Notes under the pieces: generated by a model | Seen by the model: only the letters and a program-made list of their open reading frames with translations | Told to the model about the DNA's origin: nothing | Databases searched by the model: none | Part shown: positions 1 through 9,931 of the stretch, one piece after another | How positions within the stretch are numbered: the stretch's first letter is position 1 | Layout: each line of letters begins with the position of its first letter | Assembly: GCA_022071965.1 (NCBI GenBank) | Contig: JAJVIQ010000019.1 | Coordinates: 62,001 to 126,000, forward strand | Direction of reading: 5' to 3' | Length of the DNA: 64,000 nt | DNA from: Gammaproteobacteria bacterium | GTDB taxonomy: Bacteria > Pseudomonadota > Gammaproteobacteria > JAJPIJ01 | Position numbers and translations under genes: made by a program

Positions 1-1
1 T

Positions 2-322
2 TCCTATCCGGTCGAGTTCGCCGAGGCGTGGTCGCGCACGGGCGAGGCGCTTGCCGGCGCGGGCCTGAAGGTCACCAGCTCCGACAAGGGCAAGGGGACA
101 TACACCGTGCGATTCCAGGGGGAGCCCGCGGAAAAGAAGGGCGTCCTGTCGAAGCTCGCTTTCTGGAAGGGCGGCGAGAAGGAATATCAACTGAGCCTTA
201 CGGGCGTGGGCAGGAAGACCGAGATCGTCGTTCTCGACGAGGACGGCGACTGGGACAAGAGCGAGGCCGCCGGCGCGCTCCTCAGTCAGTTGAAGAGCGA
301 ACTCAACAAGGTCACCCGGTAA
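2..322 (+). CDS. bamC: BamC outer-membrane assembly lipoprotein, 3' end only (5' end outside window)
   Basis: Open frame running in from the window edge, 106 residues, ending in TAA at 320-322. The C-terminal text (for example KLAFWKGGEKEYQL, then VVLDEDGDW and LLSQLKSELNK) resembles the second helix-grip domain of the BamC/NlpB (DapX) family, lipoproteins of the beta-barrel assembly machine that bind BamD. The signal peptide and lipobox would lie upstream and cannot be seen. Eleven bases separate it from the next gene. The presence of bamB in the opposite-strand block nearby is compatible with the call but is not proof. Family assignment is from the C-terminal half only, so moderate confidence. 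Confidence 0.7.
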   Translation, partial: SYPVEFAEAWSRTGEALAGAGLKVTSSDKGKGTYTVRFQGEPAEKKGVLSKLAFWKGGEKEYQLSLTGVGRKTEIVVLDEDGDWDKSEAAGALLSQLKSELNKVTR

Positions 323-333
323 AGCGCGCGGCC

Positions 334-1110
334 GTGCGTTTCGCCTCCTTGGGCAGCGGCAGCCGGGGGAACGCCACGATCGTCACGGCCGGCTCGACCA
401 CCATCCTGGTCGACTGCGGTTTTTCGGTGCGCGAGACCGCCGCGCGTCTGGCGCGCGCCGGACTCGACCCCAATGACATCGACGCAATCCTCGTCACCCA
501 CGAGCACGACGACCACATCGGCGGTGTGGGGGCACTGGCACGACGCCACGGAGTGGAAGTGTGGTCGACGGCGGGGACCCGGCGCGTCGCCGCCGGCGCG
601 TTGGGGGAGGTGCCGCGGATGTGTGTGTTCTCCAGCCATGAGAGCTTCGCCATTGGCGACCTGCTCATCGAGCCGATCTCGGTTCCCCACGATGCCAGCG
701 AACCGAGCCAGTTTGTCTTTTCCGACGGCCAAAGCCGCGTGGGCCTGCTCACCGATGTCGGCCGCATCACTCCCCATATCTGCCGCATGTTGTCGGGACT
801 CAGCGCCCTGTTGCTGGAGTTCAATCACGACGAGGAGATGCTGCGTCACGGGCCATATCATGCATCCCTGAAGCAGCGCATAGGGAGCGACCTCGGCCAT
901 CTCAGCAACGCCCAATCCGCGGCGCTCCTGCGGGAGATCGACACGCGGCGGCTGCAGCATCTCGTCGCGCTGCATCTCAGCCGGCAGAACAACGACGCCG
1001 GGTTGGTGCGCGCCGCCGCCGCGGCGGCGTTGAATTGCGGCGCAGACTGGATCGCCGTTGCCGACCAGGACTCCGGATGCCCCTGGCGTGAGGTCTCCCC
1101 CGGCCGCTGA
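334..1110 (+). CDS. MBL-fold metallo-hydrolase (YycJ-like)
   Basis: 258-residue protein of the metallo-beta-lactamase fold. The family opening RFASLGSGSRGNAT is at residues 2-15 and the metal-binding motif THEHDDH at residues 55-61, followed by further histidines downstream (SVPHDAS, GHLSNAQ, LHLSRQNND). The GTG at 334 is chosen because related proteins begin with this conserved opening; the frame continues open upstream but overlaps bamC out of frame and there looks like shadow. Relatives of Bacillus YycJ/WalJ are thought to be nucleases or hydrolases; the substrate here is unknown. It follows bamC closely and is probably co-transcribed with it. It ends 30 bases from the convergent der gene. 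Confidence 0.85.
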   Translation: MRFASLGSGSRGNATIVTAGSTTILVDCGFSVRETAARLARAGLDPNDIDAILVTHEHDDHIGGVGALARRHGVEVWSTAGTRRVAAGALGEVPRMCVFSSHESFAIGDLLIEPISVPHDASEPSQFVFSDGQSRVGLLTDVGRITPHICRMLSGLSALLLEFNHDEEMLRHGPYHASLKQRIGSDLGHLSNAQSAALLREIDTRRLQHLVALHLSRQNNDAGLVRAAAAAALNCGADWIAVADQDSGCPWREVSPGR

Positions 1111-1140
1111 CCGCGCATCCGGCCGGCGGAGCCATCCGGT

Positions 1141-2532
1141 TCAGGTTCGCTTTTTCACGTGGCGCATCAGGCGGCGGCGCTTGGCGGCCTGGCGTGGCGT
1201 GATCTGGGTGCGCCTGTTCTTGTACGGATTCTCACCGGTTCGAAACTCCAGCCGCAGCGGTGTGCCCTCTACTGCCAGAGCCTCGCGGAATCCTTTGTCC
1301 AGGTAGCGCTTGTAGGATCCGGGGACGGCATCGGTCTGGTTGCCGTGGATGACGATGCACGGCGGATTCTGGCCGCCAAGGTGCGCGTAACGCAGCTTGA
1401 TCCGGCGACCGCCGATCAGCGGCGGCTGATGCGTCTCGAGCAGATACTCCAGGATCTGCGTCAATTGCGAGGTCGGCGGATTGATGAATGCGGAGGCGTA
1501 GGCGCGATCAATCGACTCGAAGAGATTGCCGACCCCGCTGCCGTGCAGCGCCGAGATGAAATGAATGCGCGCGAAGCCGACGAAATCGAGGCGGCGATCG
1601 ACGCCAGCGCGCACCCGATCGCGCTGTTCCTCCGCCATTCCGTCCCATTTGTTGACTGCGACGACCATGGCGCGCCCGGCCTTCAGCACTTCGCCGATGA
1701 GGCTGGCATCCTGATCGGTGACCCCCTCGCGGGCATCGATCACGACGATGACGACGTTCGCCTCCTCGATGGCCTGAAGGGTCTTGATGACGCTGAAGCG
1801 CTCAATACCGCGCTCCACCCGCGCGCGCCGCCGCACGCCCGCGGTGTCGATGAGGGTATAGGGTTTGCCGTCGCGCAGGAAAGGCACGGCGACGGCGTCG
1901 CGTGTCGTGCCCGGCATGTCGCAGGTCAGCATGCGTTCCTCACCCAGCATACGGTTGACGAGCGTCGACTTGCCGACGTTCGGGCGGCCGAGGACGGCTA
2001 TGCGAGGCTGACGTTCCTGTTCGGATTCCGGCTCCCCTGCCGCCGGAAGACTGGTGAGTACCCGGCTCATCAGTTCATGCAGACCGAACGCGTGCGCGCT
2101 CGAGACGGGTATGGGCTCGCCCAGCCCGAGGGTGTGAAACTCGCTCACCGCGACGTCGTCGTTCAGCGCCTCGGCCTTGTTCACGACCAGGTGCACCGGT
2201 CGCTCGAGCCGACGCAGGCCTCCGGCAATCTCCTCGTCCTGGGGCGTCAGACCGGAACGCGCATCGACAACGAAGAGTATGGCATCGGCCTCGCGCGCGG
2301 CACGCAAGGCGTTCTCGGTCACGCGCCGCGAGAGCACCTCCTCATCGAGATTGATTCCTCCGGTATCGACGACCCAGTATGGCCGATCGCCGATCTGCCC
2401 GTGACCGAACTGGCGGTCGCGCGTCAGGCCGGGCACGTCCGCGACGAGCGCGTCGCGAGTGCGCGTGAGCTGGTTAAAGAGAGTGGACTTGCCGACGTTC
2501 GGGCGGCCGACGATCGCGACGACGGGTTTCAT
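1141..2532 (-). CDS. der: Der (EngA) double-domain GTPase, 50S ribosome assembly
   Basis: 463 residues, the usual size. Two consecutive TrmE-Era-EngA-type GTPase domains are visible: first P-loop GRPNVGKS at residues 9-16, and a second GRPNVGKS around residue 182 followed by the switch segment DMPGTTRD and the base-recognition motif NKWDG. The C-terminal part is the KH-like domain, ending in a basic tail ([24 protein letters not shown] region). Der is essential and acts in maturation of the large ribosomal subunit. It lies 30 bases downstream of bamB, the standard gammaproteobacterial order yfgM-bamB-der, and is the last gene of this minus-strand block. Confidence 0.97.
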   Translation of the reverse strand: MKPVVAIVGRPNVGKSTLFNQLTRTRDALVADVPGLTRDRQFGHGQIGDRPYWVVDTGGINLDEEVLSRRVTENALRAAREADAILFVVDARSGLTPQDEEIAGGLRRLERPVHLVVNKAEALNDDVAVSEFHTLGLGEPIPVSSAHAFGLHELMSRVLTSLPAAGEPESEQERQPRIAVLGRPNVGKSTLVNRMLGEERMLTCDMPGTTRDAVAVPFLRDGKPYTLIDTAGVRRRARVERGIERFSVIKTLQAIEEANVVIVVIDAREGVTDQDASLIGEVLKAGRAMVVAVNKWDGMAEEQRDRVRAGVDRRLDFVGFARIHFISALHGSGVGNLFESIDRAYASAFINPPTSQLTQILEYLLETHQPPLIGGRRIKLRYAHLGGQNPPCIVIHGNQTDAVPGSYKRYLDKGFREALAVEGTPLRLEFRTGENPYKNRRTQITPRQAAKRRRLMRHVKKRT

Positions 2533-2562
2533 CTTGGCTGTCCACGCGCCACGCCGCCGCGA

Positions 2563-3765
2563 TCACTGAGTGAGGAAGGCCGCCAGGGTGCCTTCCGTCG
2601 AATACGCATACAACATTCCGCCCTCGACCACCGGGGTCGCGATCAGGCGGGATTCGTCGACTCGCGCGCGCGCGACGAATTGGCCGTCGGCCCTGTTGAT
2701 CCAGTGCAGATAACCCTCCAGATCGCCGACGACGAGGTAGTCGCCCACCAGGCCCGGGGCCGTCGGCTGGCGCGCGAGCAGCTTGTCCTGCTTCCACACC
2801 GCCGCGCCCGACTCCCGATCGAAGGCCCAGATCACGCCCTCCGCGTCAGTGAGGTACAGATAGCTGTCGTCCACCGCGATACCGGCGTAGGAGGAGAAAT
2901 TCCTCGCCCACCGCACCTCGCCGCTGATGAGCGACACCGCCGCGACGCGCCCCTGAAAGGTCGCCACGTAAATGGTGTCGCCGACCCGTATCGGTTCGCC
3001 ATCGATGTCCACCATGCGCTCCAGATCCGAACGGCCGGTACTCACTGCGATCACGGCCTCCCACGCGAGCTTGCCTGACTTCAGGTCCAGCGCCACGAGT
3101 CGACCGTTGTCGAAACCGGCGATCACCAGATCATCGGCGATGAGCGGAGCACTGCTGCCGCGCAGCGTGAGGGTCGGCGTGCTGCGCTCGTAGCTCCACA
3201 GGCGTTTGCCGCTCGCTGCGTCCAGGCCGATGATGCTGCCGTCGCCGGTGTGTGCCACCACCACACCCTGCGAAACGCGCGGCGGCGCCAGTACTTCGCT
3301 GGACACCGTGGCGCGCCACACCAGCCTGCCATCGGCCTCGCTGAGCGCAATCACCTCGCCCTCGCTGGTGCCGACGAGCACCAGTCCTTCACCGGCCCCG
3401 GGCCCGCCTGAGATCTTCTCTTCCGTGTCCTGCTCCCAGTAGGTCTTGCCCGTGGCCGCATCGTAGGCCGCCACGCGCCCGCGGCGCTCCGCCGTATAGA
3501 GCCGACCACCGAGCACGACCGGCACGAGCTTCAGAAACTGCTCATCGGTGCCCTTGCCGAGCCGCGTCGACCAGCCCTCTTTAACGGTGATCGTGGGCGC
3601 AAACTCCGCCAGCGGCGTGGGCGGCGTCGCGTTGCTCTCGCCGCCCATCCAGTTGGACACGCTCTTGGAAATTCCCTCTCCCCACTTGCTCGTGGTGCTG
3701 CAGCCGGAAATTCCCGAGAGAGCGAAGGCGCAGGCTGCGATCAGCAGGGGATGTATGGTCTTCAT
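2563..3765 (-). CDS. bamB: BamB, beta-propeller lipoprotein of the outer-membrane assembly machine
   Basis: 400 residues. The N-terminus is a lipoprotein signal peptide with lipobox ISGC (cysteine at about residue 22), followed by a PQQ-type eight-bladed propeller whose repeats are visible as recurring A-x-x-G-x-x-x-W patterns (for example DAATGKTYWE, DAASGKRLWS, DLKSGKLAWE, DRESGAAVWK). BamB binds BamA and helps fold outer-membrane proteins in the periplasm. The start overlaps the yfgM stop in an ATGA junction, so the two are probably translationally coupled. Confidence 0.96.
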   Translation of the reverse strand: MKTIHPLLIAACAFALSGISGCSTTSKWGEGISKSVSNWMGGESNATPPTPLAEFAPTITVKEGWSTRLGKGTDEQFLKLVPVVLGGRLYTAERRGRVAAYDAATGKTYWEQDTEEKISGGPGAGEGLVLVGTSEGEVIALSEADGRLVWRATVSSEVLAPPRVSQGVVVAHTGDGSIIGLDAASGKRLWSYERSTPTLTLRGSSAPLIADDLVIAGFDNGRLVALDLKSGKLAWEAVIAVSTGRSDLERMVDIDGEPIRVGDTIYVATFQGRVAAVSLISGEVRWARNFSSYAGIAVDDSYLYLTDAEGVIWAFDRESGAAVWKQDKLLARQPTAPGLVGDYLVVGDLEGYLHWINRADGQFVARARVDESRLIATPVVEGGMLYAYSTEGTLAAFLTQ

Positions 3766-4436
3766 GGATTGATGACTGTTGCAGCTTGTGGCGGTGGTGG
3801 CGTGATTCCGAGACTGTCGAGCTTCAGCGCCAGGCTGCTCGTCTGGTCGGACTGCTGATCCGGCTCGGAATTCGCAAAAGCCTCGAGGTACTGCTTGCCC
3901 GCCTGGTCGCGCTTGCCCTGGGCAAGCAGGATGTCCCCTCGCAGCTCGGCCAGTGCGGCGGATGGCGGCGATGCGGCCAGCCCCACAACGTGTGCCCAGG
4001 CCTCCTCGGGCTTGCCCTGCGCGAGCGCCACGCGCGCCAGACGCATCTTTGCGAGGCGCTGCAGACCTTCATCGTCGCTGTGCTCCAGTACCCAGTTGAG
4101 ATGTTTTATCGCCATCGGCAGGTCCTGCTTCTCCACCGCCAGCTTCGCCAGCATGAGAGCGGCGAACGCGGCGTAGGTAGTCCCGCCATAATCCGAAATG
4201 ATCTGTTGCGCCGCCTTCTCCGCCTGGGCCGGTTGCCGCGCCCGCGACGCCGTCACCACGCGCGTGAACAACGCCGAGGCAAGCTCGTCGCGTGCCCGTT
4301 CCTGAGCCTGCCAGTATCGCCAGCCACCGATCGCACCGATACCCAGCGCCAGACCGACGATGATCGGCACCCCGTTCTCGCGCAGCCATTTCTTTATGGC
4401 TTCGACCTGTTCCTGCTCGTTGGCGTAATCGACCAC
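3762..4436 (-). CDS. YfgM family tetratricopeptide-like ancillary SecYEG/periplasmic chaperone protein
   Basis: 224 residues from a GTG start. This start gives the family beginning (VVDYANEQEQVEAIKKW, compare the YfgM pattern of an acidic N-terminus before the membrane helix), and GGAG lies about eight bases upstream; the longer frame to 4508 adds residues with no family resemblance. A single membrane helix at roughly residues 22-40 (VPIIVGLALGIGAIGGW) is followed by a periplasmic TPR_21 domain. In E. coli YfgM associates with the Sec translocon and PpiD. It sits between hisS and bamB as in other gammaproteobacteria; hisS is about 100 bases upstream. Confidence 0.9.
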   Translation of the reverse strand: MVDYANEQEQVEAIKKWLRENGVPIIVGLALGIGAIGGWRYWQAQERARDELASALFTRVVTASRARQPAQAEKAAQQIISDYGGTTYAAFAALMLAKLAVEKQDLPMAIKHLNWVLEHSDDEGLQRLAKMRLARVALAQGKPEEAWAHVVGLAASPPSAALAELRGDILLAQGKRDQAGKQYLEAFANSEPDQQSDQTSSLALKLDSLGITPPPPQAATVINP

Positions 4437-4539
4437 GACTGCTCTCCAGTTGTGACTGTATGGGGGGCAAAAGCGGCACATTATAAGCGTCGCCGCCGGG
4501 TGCGACACCCGCGGAGCGAGGGCGGCAGACGAGGTCCGT

Positions 4540-5841
4540 TCAGGCGGCGCCAGGTGCCCGATGCCCGGCGGCCAGGGACTTTCTCAGCCAAGCCACGGCC
4601 TCGGCGCGCGTGACGGTACGCTGTGCGCCCTCGCCGCGCAATGGCTTGATTGAGACTGTCCCCGCCGCCAGCTCCTCGGTGCCGAGGAGCAGGCCCCAAC
4701 GGGCGCCACTCTGGTCTGCACGCTTCAACTGCGACTTCACGCCGCCGCCGCCGCAATGCGTCTGCACCTTCAGTCCCTCCACTTCGTCCCTGAGGGATTC
4801 GGCGAGTTCCATGGCGGCTGCCACGCACCCTGCATCGAGGGGCATGAGGTACAGGTCCGGCGCCCTCGCACCCGCCGGCGCGAGATCATCGGCCTGCAGC
4901 AGCGCGATCAATCGCTCCAGACCCAGCGCAAATCCGACTGCCGGAGTCGGTCTGCCGCCGGACTGTTCGATAAGGCCGTCATAACGTCCCCCGGCGCAGA
5001 TGGTGCCCTGCGCCCCGAGGCGATCGGTAATCCATTCGAACACCGTCTTGCTGTAGTAATCCAGTCCGCGCACCAACCTGGGATTCACCACGTAGTCGAT
5101 GCCGGCGCGTTCGAGCATCTCGCGCAGTACCGAGAAATGCTCCGCCGACTCCTTGTCGATGTAATCGAAAAACGGCGGTGCCCCGGCGATCAGTTCCTGC
5201 ATGCCCGGATTCTTGCTGTCCATGATGCGCAAAGGATTGGTGTGCAGGCGGCGTCGGCTGTCCTCGTCCAAGGTGTCGGCATGCGCGGCGAAATGGGCGA
5301 CCAGCGCACCGCGAAAACGTTGGCGGGCCTCCGGGCTGCCGAGGGAATTCAGCTGCAGCTGAACGCCACGCATGCCGAATCGACGCCATAGGCGGGCGGT
5401 CATGAAGACGAGCTCCGCATCGATGTCAGGCCCCGCCAGACCGACGGCCTCCACCCCGATCTGGTGGAACTGGCGGTAACGGCCCTTCTGCGGACGCTCA
5501 TGGCGGAACATGGGGCCGGCATACCACAAGCGCTGCGCCTGGTTGTAAAAGAGGCCGTGTTGCAGGCCCGCGCGCACGCATCCTGCCGTGCCCTCCGGCC
5601 GCAGCGTGAGGGAATCGCCATTGCGATCGGCGAAGGTATACATCTCCTTTTCCACGATATCGGTGGCATCGCCGATTCCACGCTCGAACAAGGCCGTCGG
5701 CTCCACGATGGGCAGCCGTATTTCACTGTAACCGTAGCTCTCCAGCACCTCCCGGATCTCGCGCTCTACCCACTGCCAGAGAGGGGTCTCCGACGGCAAC
5801 ACGTCATTCATGCCACGGACCGATTGCAGCGGAGCGACCAA
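4540..5841 (-). CDS. hisS: Histidyl-tRNA synthetase
   Basis: 433 residues, class II aminoacyl-tRNA synthetase. The family opening [13 protein letters not shown] (residues 6-18), motif 2 region ([20 protein letters not shown]) and the histidine-specific signatures LVRGLDYY and AGGRYDGL are present, with a C-terminal anticodon-binding domain at about 330-425. The start codon is TTG at 5839-5841; homologues begin about ten residues before the RGMND motif, which fits this site, and AAGG lies ten bases upstream. Transcribed after rodZ and before yfgM; the ispG gene often found between rodZ and hisS is not here. Confidence 0.97.
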   Translation of the reverse strand: MVAPLQSVRGMNDVLPSETPLWQWVEREIREVLESYGYSEIRLPIVEPTALFERGIGDATDIVEKEMYTFADRNGDSLTLRPEGTAGCVRAGLQHGLFYNQAQRLWYAGPMFRHERPQKGRYRQFHQIGVEAVGLAGPDIDAELVFMTARLWRRFGMRGVQLQLNSLGSPEARQRFRGALVAHFAAHADTLDEDSRRRLHTNPLRIMDSKNPGMQELIAGAPPFFDYIDKESAEHFSVLREMLERAGIDYVVNPRLVRGLDYYSKTVFEWITDRLGAQGTICAGGRYDGLIEQSGGRPTPAVGFALGLERLIALLQADDLAPAGARAPDLYLMPLDAGCVAAAMELAESLRDEVEGLKVQTHCGGGGVKSQLKRADQSGARWGLLLGTEELAAGTVSIKPLRGEGAQRTVTRAEAVAWLRKSLAAGHRAPGAA

Positions 5842-5882
5842 GAGTGTTCTGCCTTGGGGGACGGGTAGGCGGAAGATGGCTT

Positions 5883-7088
5883 TCAGGGCTGGGCGAGGAA
5901 ACCGTCGGGAGTCACCGAAAAACGCGCGACGGATTCGTAGGAAAACGCCGAGATGTCCAGTGGCCGGCCCTCGAAGCTCACGCTCACGGCCGGCGCATTG
6001 CCGACTTTCACCCTGTATGGCATGACGCCCTGGACGGATATGCGGCTACCCTGCCTGCCCATGTTGTAGTACAGGCGCTTGTCCTCGGCATCGGTGACTT
6101 CCAGCCATGCGTCCTCGGCGAGCTCGAAGCTGAGCACCTTCGCCCCGCCCGGCGTCGCCTCCGGCACGGCGGGCATCGCCGGCGTGAGCGGACCGGGATC
6201 GGTCATGCTCCGCTCCGCGAGCGGTCCATCACTGGGCGTCGCCGTTGCCGCCCCCTCCGCTGGCGGGACCGCCAACCGAGGACCGGACATCGGCTCCACC
6301 GTATTCGATATGGGCCGCCCGGTATCCGCCCACACCGGGACCGAAGCGCCGTCCGGCGACACCGGTGCCGAAGGTGGGTGTGCGGCAGTCGCCGCAGCCT
6401 GCTGGGTCACGGCCGGCTGCACCTGCACCTCGGCCGGCCCTGTCGCGACCTCGGCGCCCGGTGGCGCGTGCCCGGCGGCCGGCTGCGCTGCAGTGTCGGG
6501 CGGCGGGGCCGGCGCTGCCGGCAAGACATCAATGGAACCCGCTGCCGGTGCCGAAGCGGCCTGGGGCGAGACACCGGTAGGCACGGGCTCGGTCACGACA
6601 GACTGATCATCACTGCCAGCACCCCATTTCGGCACGCTCAGGGAGGCCACCGAGCGCAACTCCTGCGACTGCCAGAGCCACGCGCCCAGCAGTCCCACCA
6701 CGATGGCGATCACCGCGTAGGTGACCATTCGCACGGGAAGGTCGGTTGACTTGACCTGCGGCTGCGGCGTGCTGGCGAACGGATTGAGCTCCGGCGGCTG
6801 CGTTGCATACTGATCGTACGCCGCCAGCAGCGATTCAGGGTTCAGGCCGACGAGATGCGCGTAGGCGCGCATGTAGCCGCGGGCATAGGTTGCCGCGGGC
6901 AGCTGCTCGAAAGCACCGTTCTCGATCGTTGCGACCACACTCGCGGACAGATGCAGCCGTGCCGCGATGTCCTGGACGTTCAGTCCGTGTGCCTCCCTGG
7001 CCTGCCGCAGTCGCTCGCCGAGCTGCTGTAGCGAGGAGACCGTTGCCTCCTCGACGTACGTCTCGTCGCGGGCCGCCCGCGCGTTCAT
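5883..7088 (-). CDS. rodZ: RodZ, cytoskeletal helix-turn-helix membrane protein
   Basis: 401 residues. Cytoplasmic helix-turn-helix of the HTH_25 type at about residues 20-85 ([20 protein letters not shown], then [16 protein letters not shown]), one transmembrane helix at about 120-140, a long Ala/Pro/Val-rich periplasmic linker (about 160-310) and a C-terminal beta domain of the DUF4115 type ([20 protein letters not shown] onward). RodZ links MreB filaments to the Rod elongation complex and maintains cell shape. Its ATG overlaps the pilW stop (ATGA). The linker is longer and more repetitive in composition than I would expect for E. coli RodZ. Confidence 0.95.
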   Translation of the reverse strand: MNARAARDETYVEEATVSSLQQLGERLRQAREAHGLNVQDIAARLHLSASVVATIENGAFEQLPAATYARGYMRAYAHLVGLNPESLLAAYDQYATQPPELNPFASTPQPQVKSTDLPVRMVTYAVIAIVVGLLGAWLWQSQELRSVASLSVPKWGAGSDDQSVVTEPVPTGVSPQAASAPAAGSIDVLPAAPAPPPDTAAQPAAGHAPPGAEVATGPAEVQVQPAVTQQAAATAAHPPSAPVSPDGASVPVWADTGRPISNTVEPMSGPRLAVPPAEGAATATPSDGPLAERSMTDPGPLTPAMPAVPEATPGGAKVLSFELAEDAWLEVTDAEDKRLYYNMGRQGSRISVQGVMPYRVKVGNAPAVSVSFEGRPLDISAFSYESVARFSVTPDGFLAQP

Positions 7089-7873
7089 TGCGCGCTCTTC
7101 ATCAGCTGATGCGCCTCCTGCGAATCGGGAAACTTGTCCTTCAGCAGCATTGCGTAATTGTCGGCCGCCTCGCTATCGCCCAGCTTCCGCTCGATCTGCA
7201 CCCCGAGGTACAGGCTCTCCGCCGTGTGGCTGGCGACCTGCTTGTAGCGCTCGAAATAACCCTTGGCCGCCATGTAGTTGTTGGACTCGTAGATCACCTG
7301 ACTCATCCGCAGCAGTGCGATCGGCATCTCAGGGTTCCTCTCGAGCGCCTTGCGCAGAAACTCCTGCGCGGCCGACACGTCCTTCTGCTGCTCCAGCGCA
7401 CAGATGGCCGCGTTCGTGTAAGTGTTCTCCGGCGTCTGGTACAAGGGATTCTCCACCGCCCTGGCGAACATCGCCTGACCCTCGACCGCCTTGCCATTGC
7501 GGCAGAGGAACTGGCCATAATTGTTCAGTATGCTGGAATCGTTCGGAGCCAGTTCCAGGGCCCGCTTGAAATTCTTCTCGGCATCGGCATTCTCGCCCAA
7601 TCGTGCGTACAACAAACCGAGCACGTCATAGGCGCGCGCATAATTGCTGTCTATCTCTATGGCCTTTTCGAGCTTCTTCAGGGCGGTCTCGTACTGGCCG
7701 TCCTTCATGTACTCCACACCGAGCTGCGTGTTGATCTCGGCCAGTCGATCGGTGCTGCGAATCTCGGTTGCGATCGCCCCGTCGCCGCCCCCCTTGACGC
7801 CGGCCTGATTGGCGCAACCACTCAGGGTGAGCGCCAGCGCGACACCGGCGAGGATGCAATTTCGGGTGCTCAT
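7085..7873 (-). CDS. pilW: PilW/PilF type IV pilus pilotin lipoprotein with TPR repeats
   Basis: 262 residues. Lipoprotein signal peptide with lipobox LSGC near residue 19, then a series of tetratricopeptide repeats (for example EYMKDGQYETALKKLEKAIE and DVLGLLYARLGENADAEKNF). This family, called PilF in Pseudomonas and PilW elsewhere, is the pilotin that helps the PilQ secretin reach and oligomerise in the outer membrane. AGGAGG stands six bases before the ATG. The order rlmN-pilW-rodZ is the standard one. pilQ is not in the window, but pilB, pilC and pilD are. Confidence 0.94.
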   Translation of the reverse strand: MSTRNCILAGVALALTLSGCANQAGVKGGGDGAIATEIRSTDRLAEINTQLGVEYMKDGQYETALKKLEKAIEIDSNYARAYDVLGLLYARLGENADAEKNFKRALELAPNDSSILNNYGQFLCRNGKAVEGQAMFARAVENPLYQTPENTYTNAAICALEQQKDVSAAQEFLRKALERNPEMPIALLRMSQVIYESNNYMAAKGYFERYKQVASHTAESLYLGVQIERKLGDSEAADNYAMLLKDKFPDSQEAHQLMKSAQ

Positions 7874-7887
7874 GCGATTAGGGCCTC

Positions 7888-8992
7888 CTAGGATGATGCG
7901 CCGGTGGACACGCGATGATAGCGCGCCGCGCGAGCCTGTACCCTGCCCACCAGCTGCCCGCAGGCCGCGTCGATGTCATGGCCGCGCGTCCTGCGGGTCA
8001 GCGTAATTACACCCGCATGCTGCAGGACGGCGCGGAATCGCTCGATCGCCTCTGCACTGGACCGGCGGTAACCGCCGCCTGGGAACGGGTTCCACGGTAT
8101 GAGATTCACCTTCGAAGGGATGCCGTTCAGCACGCGGACGAGCTCCCTGGCGTGCGCCGGCGTATCGTTGACGCCGTCGAGCATCGTGTATTCGAAGGTG
8201 ATGCTTTCGTGCGTGTAATTCTCCGCGAATCGCCTGCACGCGGACAGCAGCTCCGCCAGCGGATAGGTTCGGTTGAGCGGAACGAGTTCGTTGCGCAGAG
8301 CGTCGTTCGGCGCGTGCAGGGACACCGCCAGACTCACCGGGCTCGCCTGCTTGAGCCGGTCCATCTGCGGCACCATGCCGGCCGTGCTGACGGTGACGCG
8401 ACGGCGCGACAATCCGTAGGCGTTGTCGTCGAGCATCAGTTCGATGGCGCGCAGGACATTGTCGTAGTTGAGCAGAGGCTCCCCCATGCCCATGAACACG
8501 ATATTGCTGATCGGGCGCCGCCCGGGACGAGGAAACTGTCCCAGAGAGCGGGCCGCGATCCACAGTTGGCCGATGATCTCGGCCGTGCTCAGGTTGCGAC
8601 CGAACCCCTGCCGACCGGTCGCACAGAAACTGCATTCGAGCGGGCAGCCCACCTGCGAGGAGACACATAGAGTGCCCCGATCGGGCTCCGGAATGTGCAC
8701 GGTCTCTATAGCCTGGCCACCAGCGACACGCAGCATCCATTTGCGCGTGCCGTCGCTGGAGATCTGCTCGGTGATCACCTCGGGCAGCTCGAAGCACATG
8801 CATTCGGAAAGACGCTGACGCAGCGCCTTGCCCAGATTCGTCATCTGCTCGAAATCCGCCACACCGTGCTGATGCACCCATTTGACGATCTGCGTGGCGC
8901 GAAACGCCGGCTCGCCGAGCGCGCACAGCAACGCCGCCATACCCGGGCGGTCCAGATCGAAGACGTTGGTGCGCTCTGAGGTTCGAATACTC
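7888..8992 (-). CDS. rlmN: RlmN, dual-specificity 23S rRNA/tRNA adenine-C2 methyltransferase
   Basis: Radical SAM enzyme of 368 residues methylating A2503 of 23S rRNA and A37 of certain tRNAs. The [4Fe-4S] cysteines are C117, C121 and C124 ([12 protein letters not shown]), the SAM-binding GMGEPL segment is present, and the C-terminal mono-cysteine needed for resolving the methyl intermediate is in DIDAACGQL. The start codon is GTG at 8992-8994 and overlaps the ndk stop (GTGA), so the gene extends to 8994 on the minus strand. It needs an iron-sulfur cluster, which the SUF operon next door could supply (inference). Confidence 0.96.
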
Positions 8993-9419
8993 ACGGGCGA
9001 TCACAGAGGTCGCTGGGACGAAAAACACAGCTTATCTCGTAACGGGCCGATTCGGGGCTGTCCGACCCATGCACGGCGTTGCGGCTGACGCTTTCGGCGA
9101 AATCCGCCCGGATTGTACCGGCTGCAGCCTTTGCCGGGTCGGTGGCACCCATCACGGCCCGGTTCCTCGTGATTGCGTCCTCGCCTTCAAGGACCGAGCA
9201 GACTACGGGGCCGGAGGACATGAACTCCACCAAGTCCTTGAAAAACGGGCGTCCTATGTGGACATGGTAGATCGTCTCCGCCAGTTCCCGACTCATGTGC
9301 ACCATCTTGCACGCCACGATCCGCAGGCCGCTGCTCTCGAAGCGGGCCAGGATCTCGCCTATCCTGTTCTTCGCCACTGCGTCCGGCTTGATGATGGAAA
9401 ACGTACGCTCTATAGCCAT
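8991..9419 (-). CDS. ndk: Nucleoside diphosphate kinase
   Basis: 142 residues, normal for the family. It equilibrates nucleoside di- and triphosphates through a phosphohistidine; the active-site histidine is in NAVHGSDS near the C-terminus, and the opening [12 protein letters not shown] and the segment [16 protein letters not shown] are typical. It has its own upstream region with an exact TATAAT on this strand (see promoter at 9462-9467) and heads the block running to der. The small C-terminal extension [10 protein letters not shown] overlaps the rlmN start. Confidence 0.97.
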   Translation of the reverse strand: MAIERTFSIIKPDAVAKNRIGEILARFESSGLRIVACKMVHMSRELAETIYHVHIGRPFFKDLVEFMSSGPVVCSVLEGEDAITRNRAVMGATDPAKAAAGTIRADFAESVSRNAVHGSDSPESARYEISCVFRPSDLCDRP

Positions 9420-9461
9420 TTCAATGCCTTAGATGAACCGGATGGCCTAAAAAACCGCGCA

Positions 9462-9467
9462 ATTATA
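9462..9467 (-). promoter_or_regulatory. Candidate sigma-70 -10 box for ndk
   Basis: On the minus strand this reads exactly TATAAT, 42 bases before the ndk ATG and in the 122-base gap after the Rieske-protein gene. No good TTGACA lies 16-18 bases upstream (the region is TTTCCC-like), so the -35 is weak or activator-dependent. The call rests on the -10 match alone. Confidence 0.45.
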
Positions 9468-9541
9468 GGGACATAACCACTGGGGGGAAACACTGTCGCG
9501 CCGCAGCAGCGAGGCGCACGAGGGGCGGGAACTCGGGTTCC

Positions 9542-9862
9542 CTAGTCGAAGCGGGGGTCGCGGACCTGCACTATGCCGGCGCTGATCCGGACCGGGAAGG
9601 TCGGTATCGGCTCATAGGCGGGCGCGCAAAGCGCCTCGCCGGTTCGAATACAGAAGCGGGCCCCGTGGCGCGGGCAGGTGATTTCATCGCCGTGGATGTC
9701 ACCCTCATCTATGGGTGTTGCTTCATGCGTGCAGACGTTCTCGAGCGCGTAGAAGCCCCCGTCGAGATTGATGACCAATATCTGCACGCCGTCCGCGTCG
9801 ACCACCCGCCGTGCGCCGGGAGGCAGTTCGTCGGCCGCAGCGACATCAACCCAATCAGACAC
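9542..9862 (-). CDS. Small Rieske [2Fe-2S] protein at the end of the SUF operon
   Basis: 106 residues, a single Rieske domain of the soluble, ferredoxin-like (non-heme) type. Ligands are C44-T-H46 and C63-P-R-H66, the spacing of NirD/BphF-like Rieske proteins. No signal peptide or membrane helix is visible, so it should be cytoplasmic. GTG start. It is the last gene of the suf run, 69 bases after sufT. Related small Rieske proteins next to suf genes are annotated as non-heme iron oxygenase ferredoxin subunits, but no oxygenase subunit is nearby; a role as electron donor for cluster assembly or as a SUF client is inference. Confidence 0.85.
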   Translation of the reverse strand: MSDWVDVAAADELPPGARRVVDADGVQILVINLDGGFYALENVCTHEATPIDEGDIHGDEITCPRHGARFCIRTGEALCAPAYEPIPTFPVRISAGIVQVRDPRFD

Positions 9863-9931
9863 CTCCGCCAGCTCCGATCCTCCCGCGCGCCGGCCGTGTA
9901 CGGAAGGTTTCCTGTTCGAGCCGTGCTGCCA

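Noticed and set aside
1159-3078. Long open frame on the + strand opposite der and bamB
   Set aside because: Antisense to two well-supported genes, with no recognisable family and composition expected of shadow frames in GC-rich DNA.
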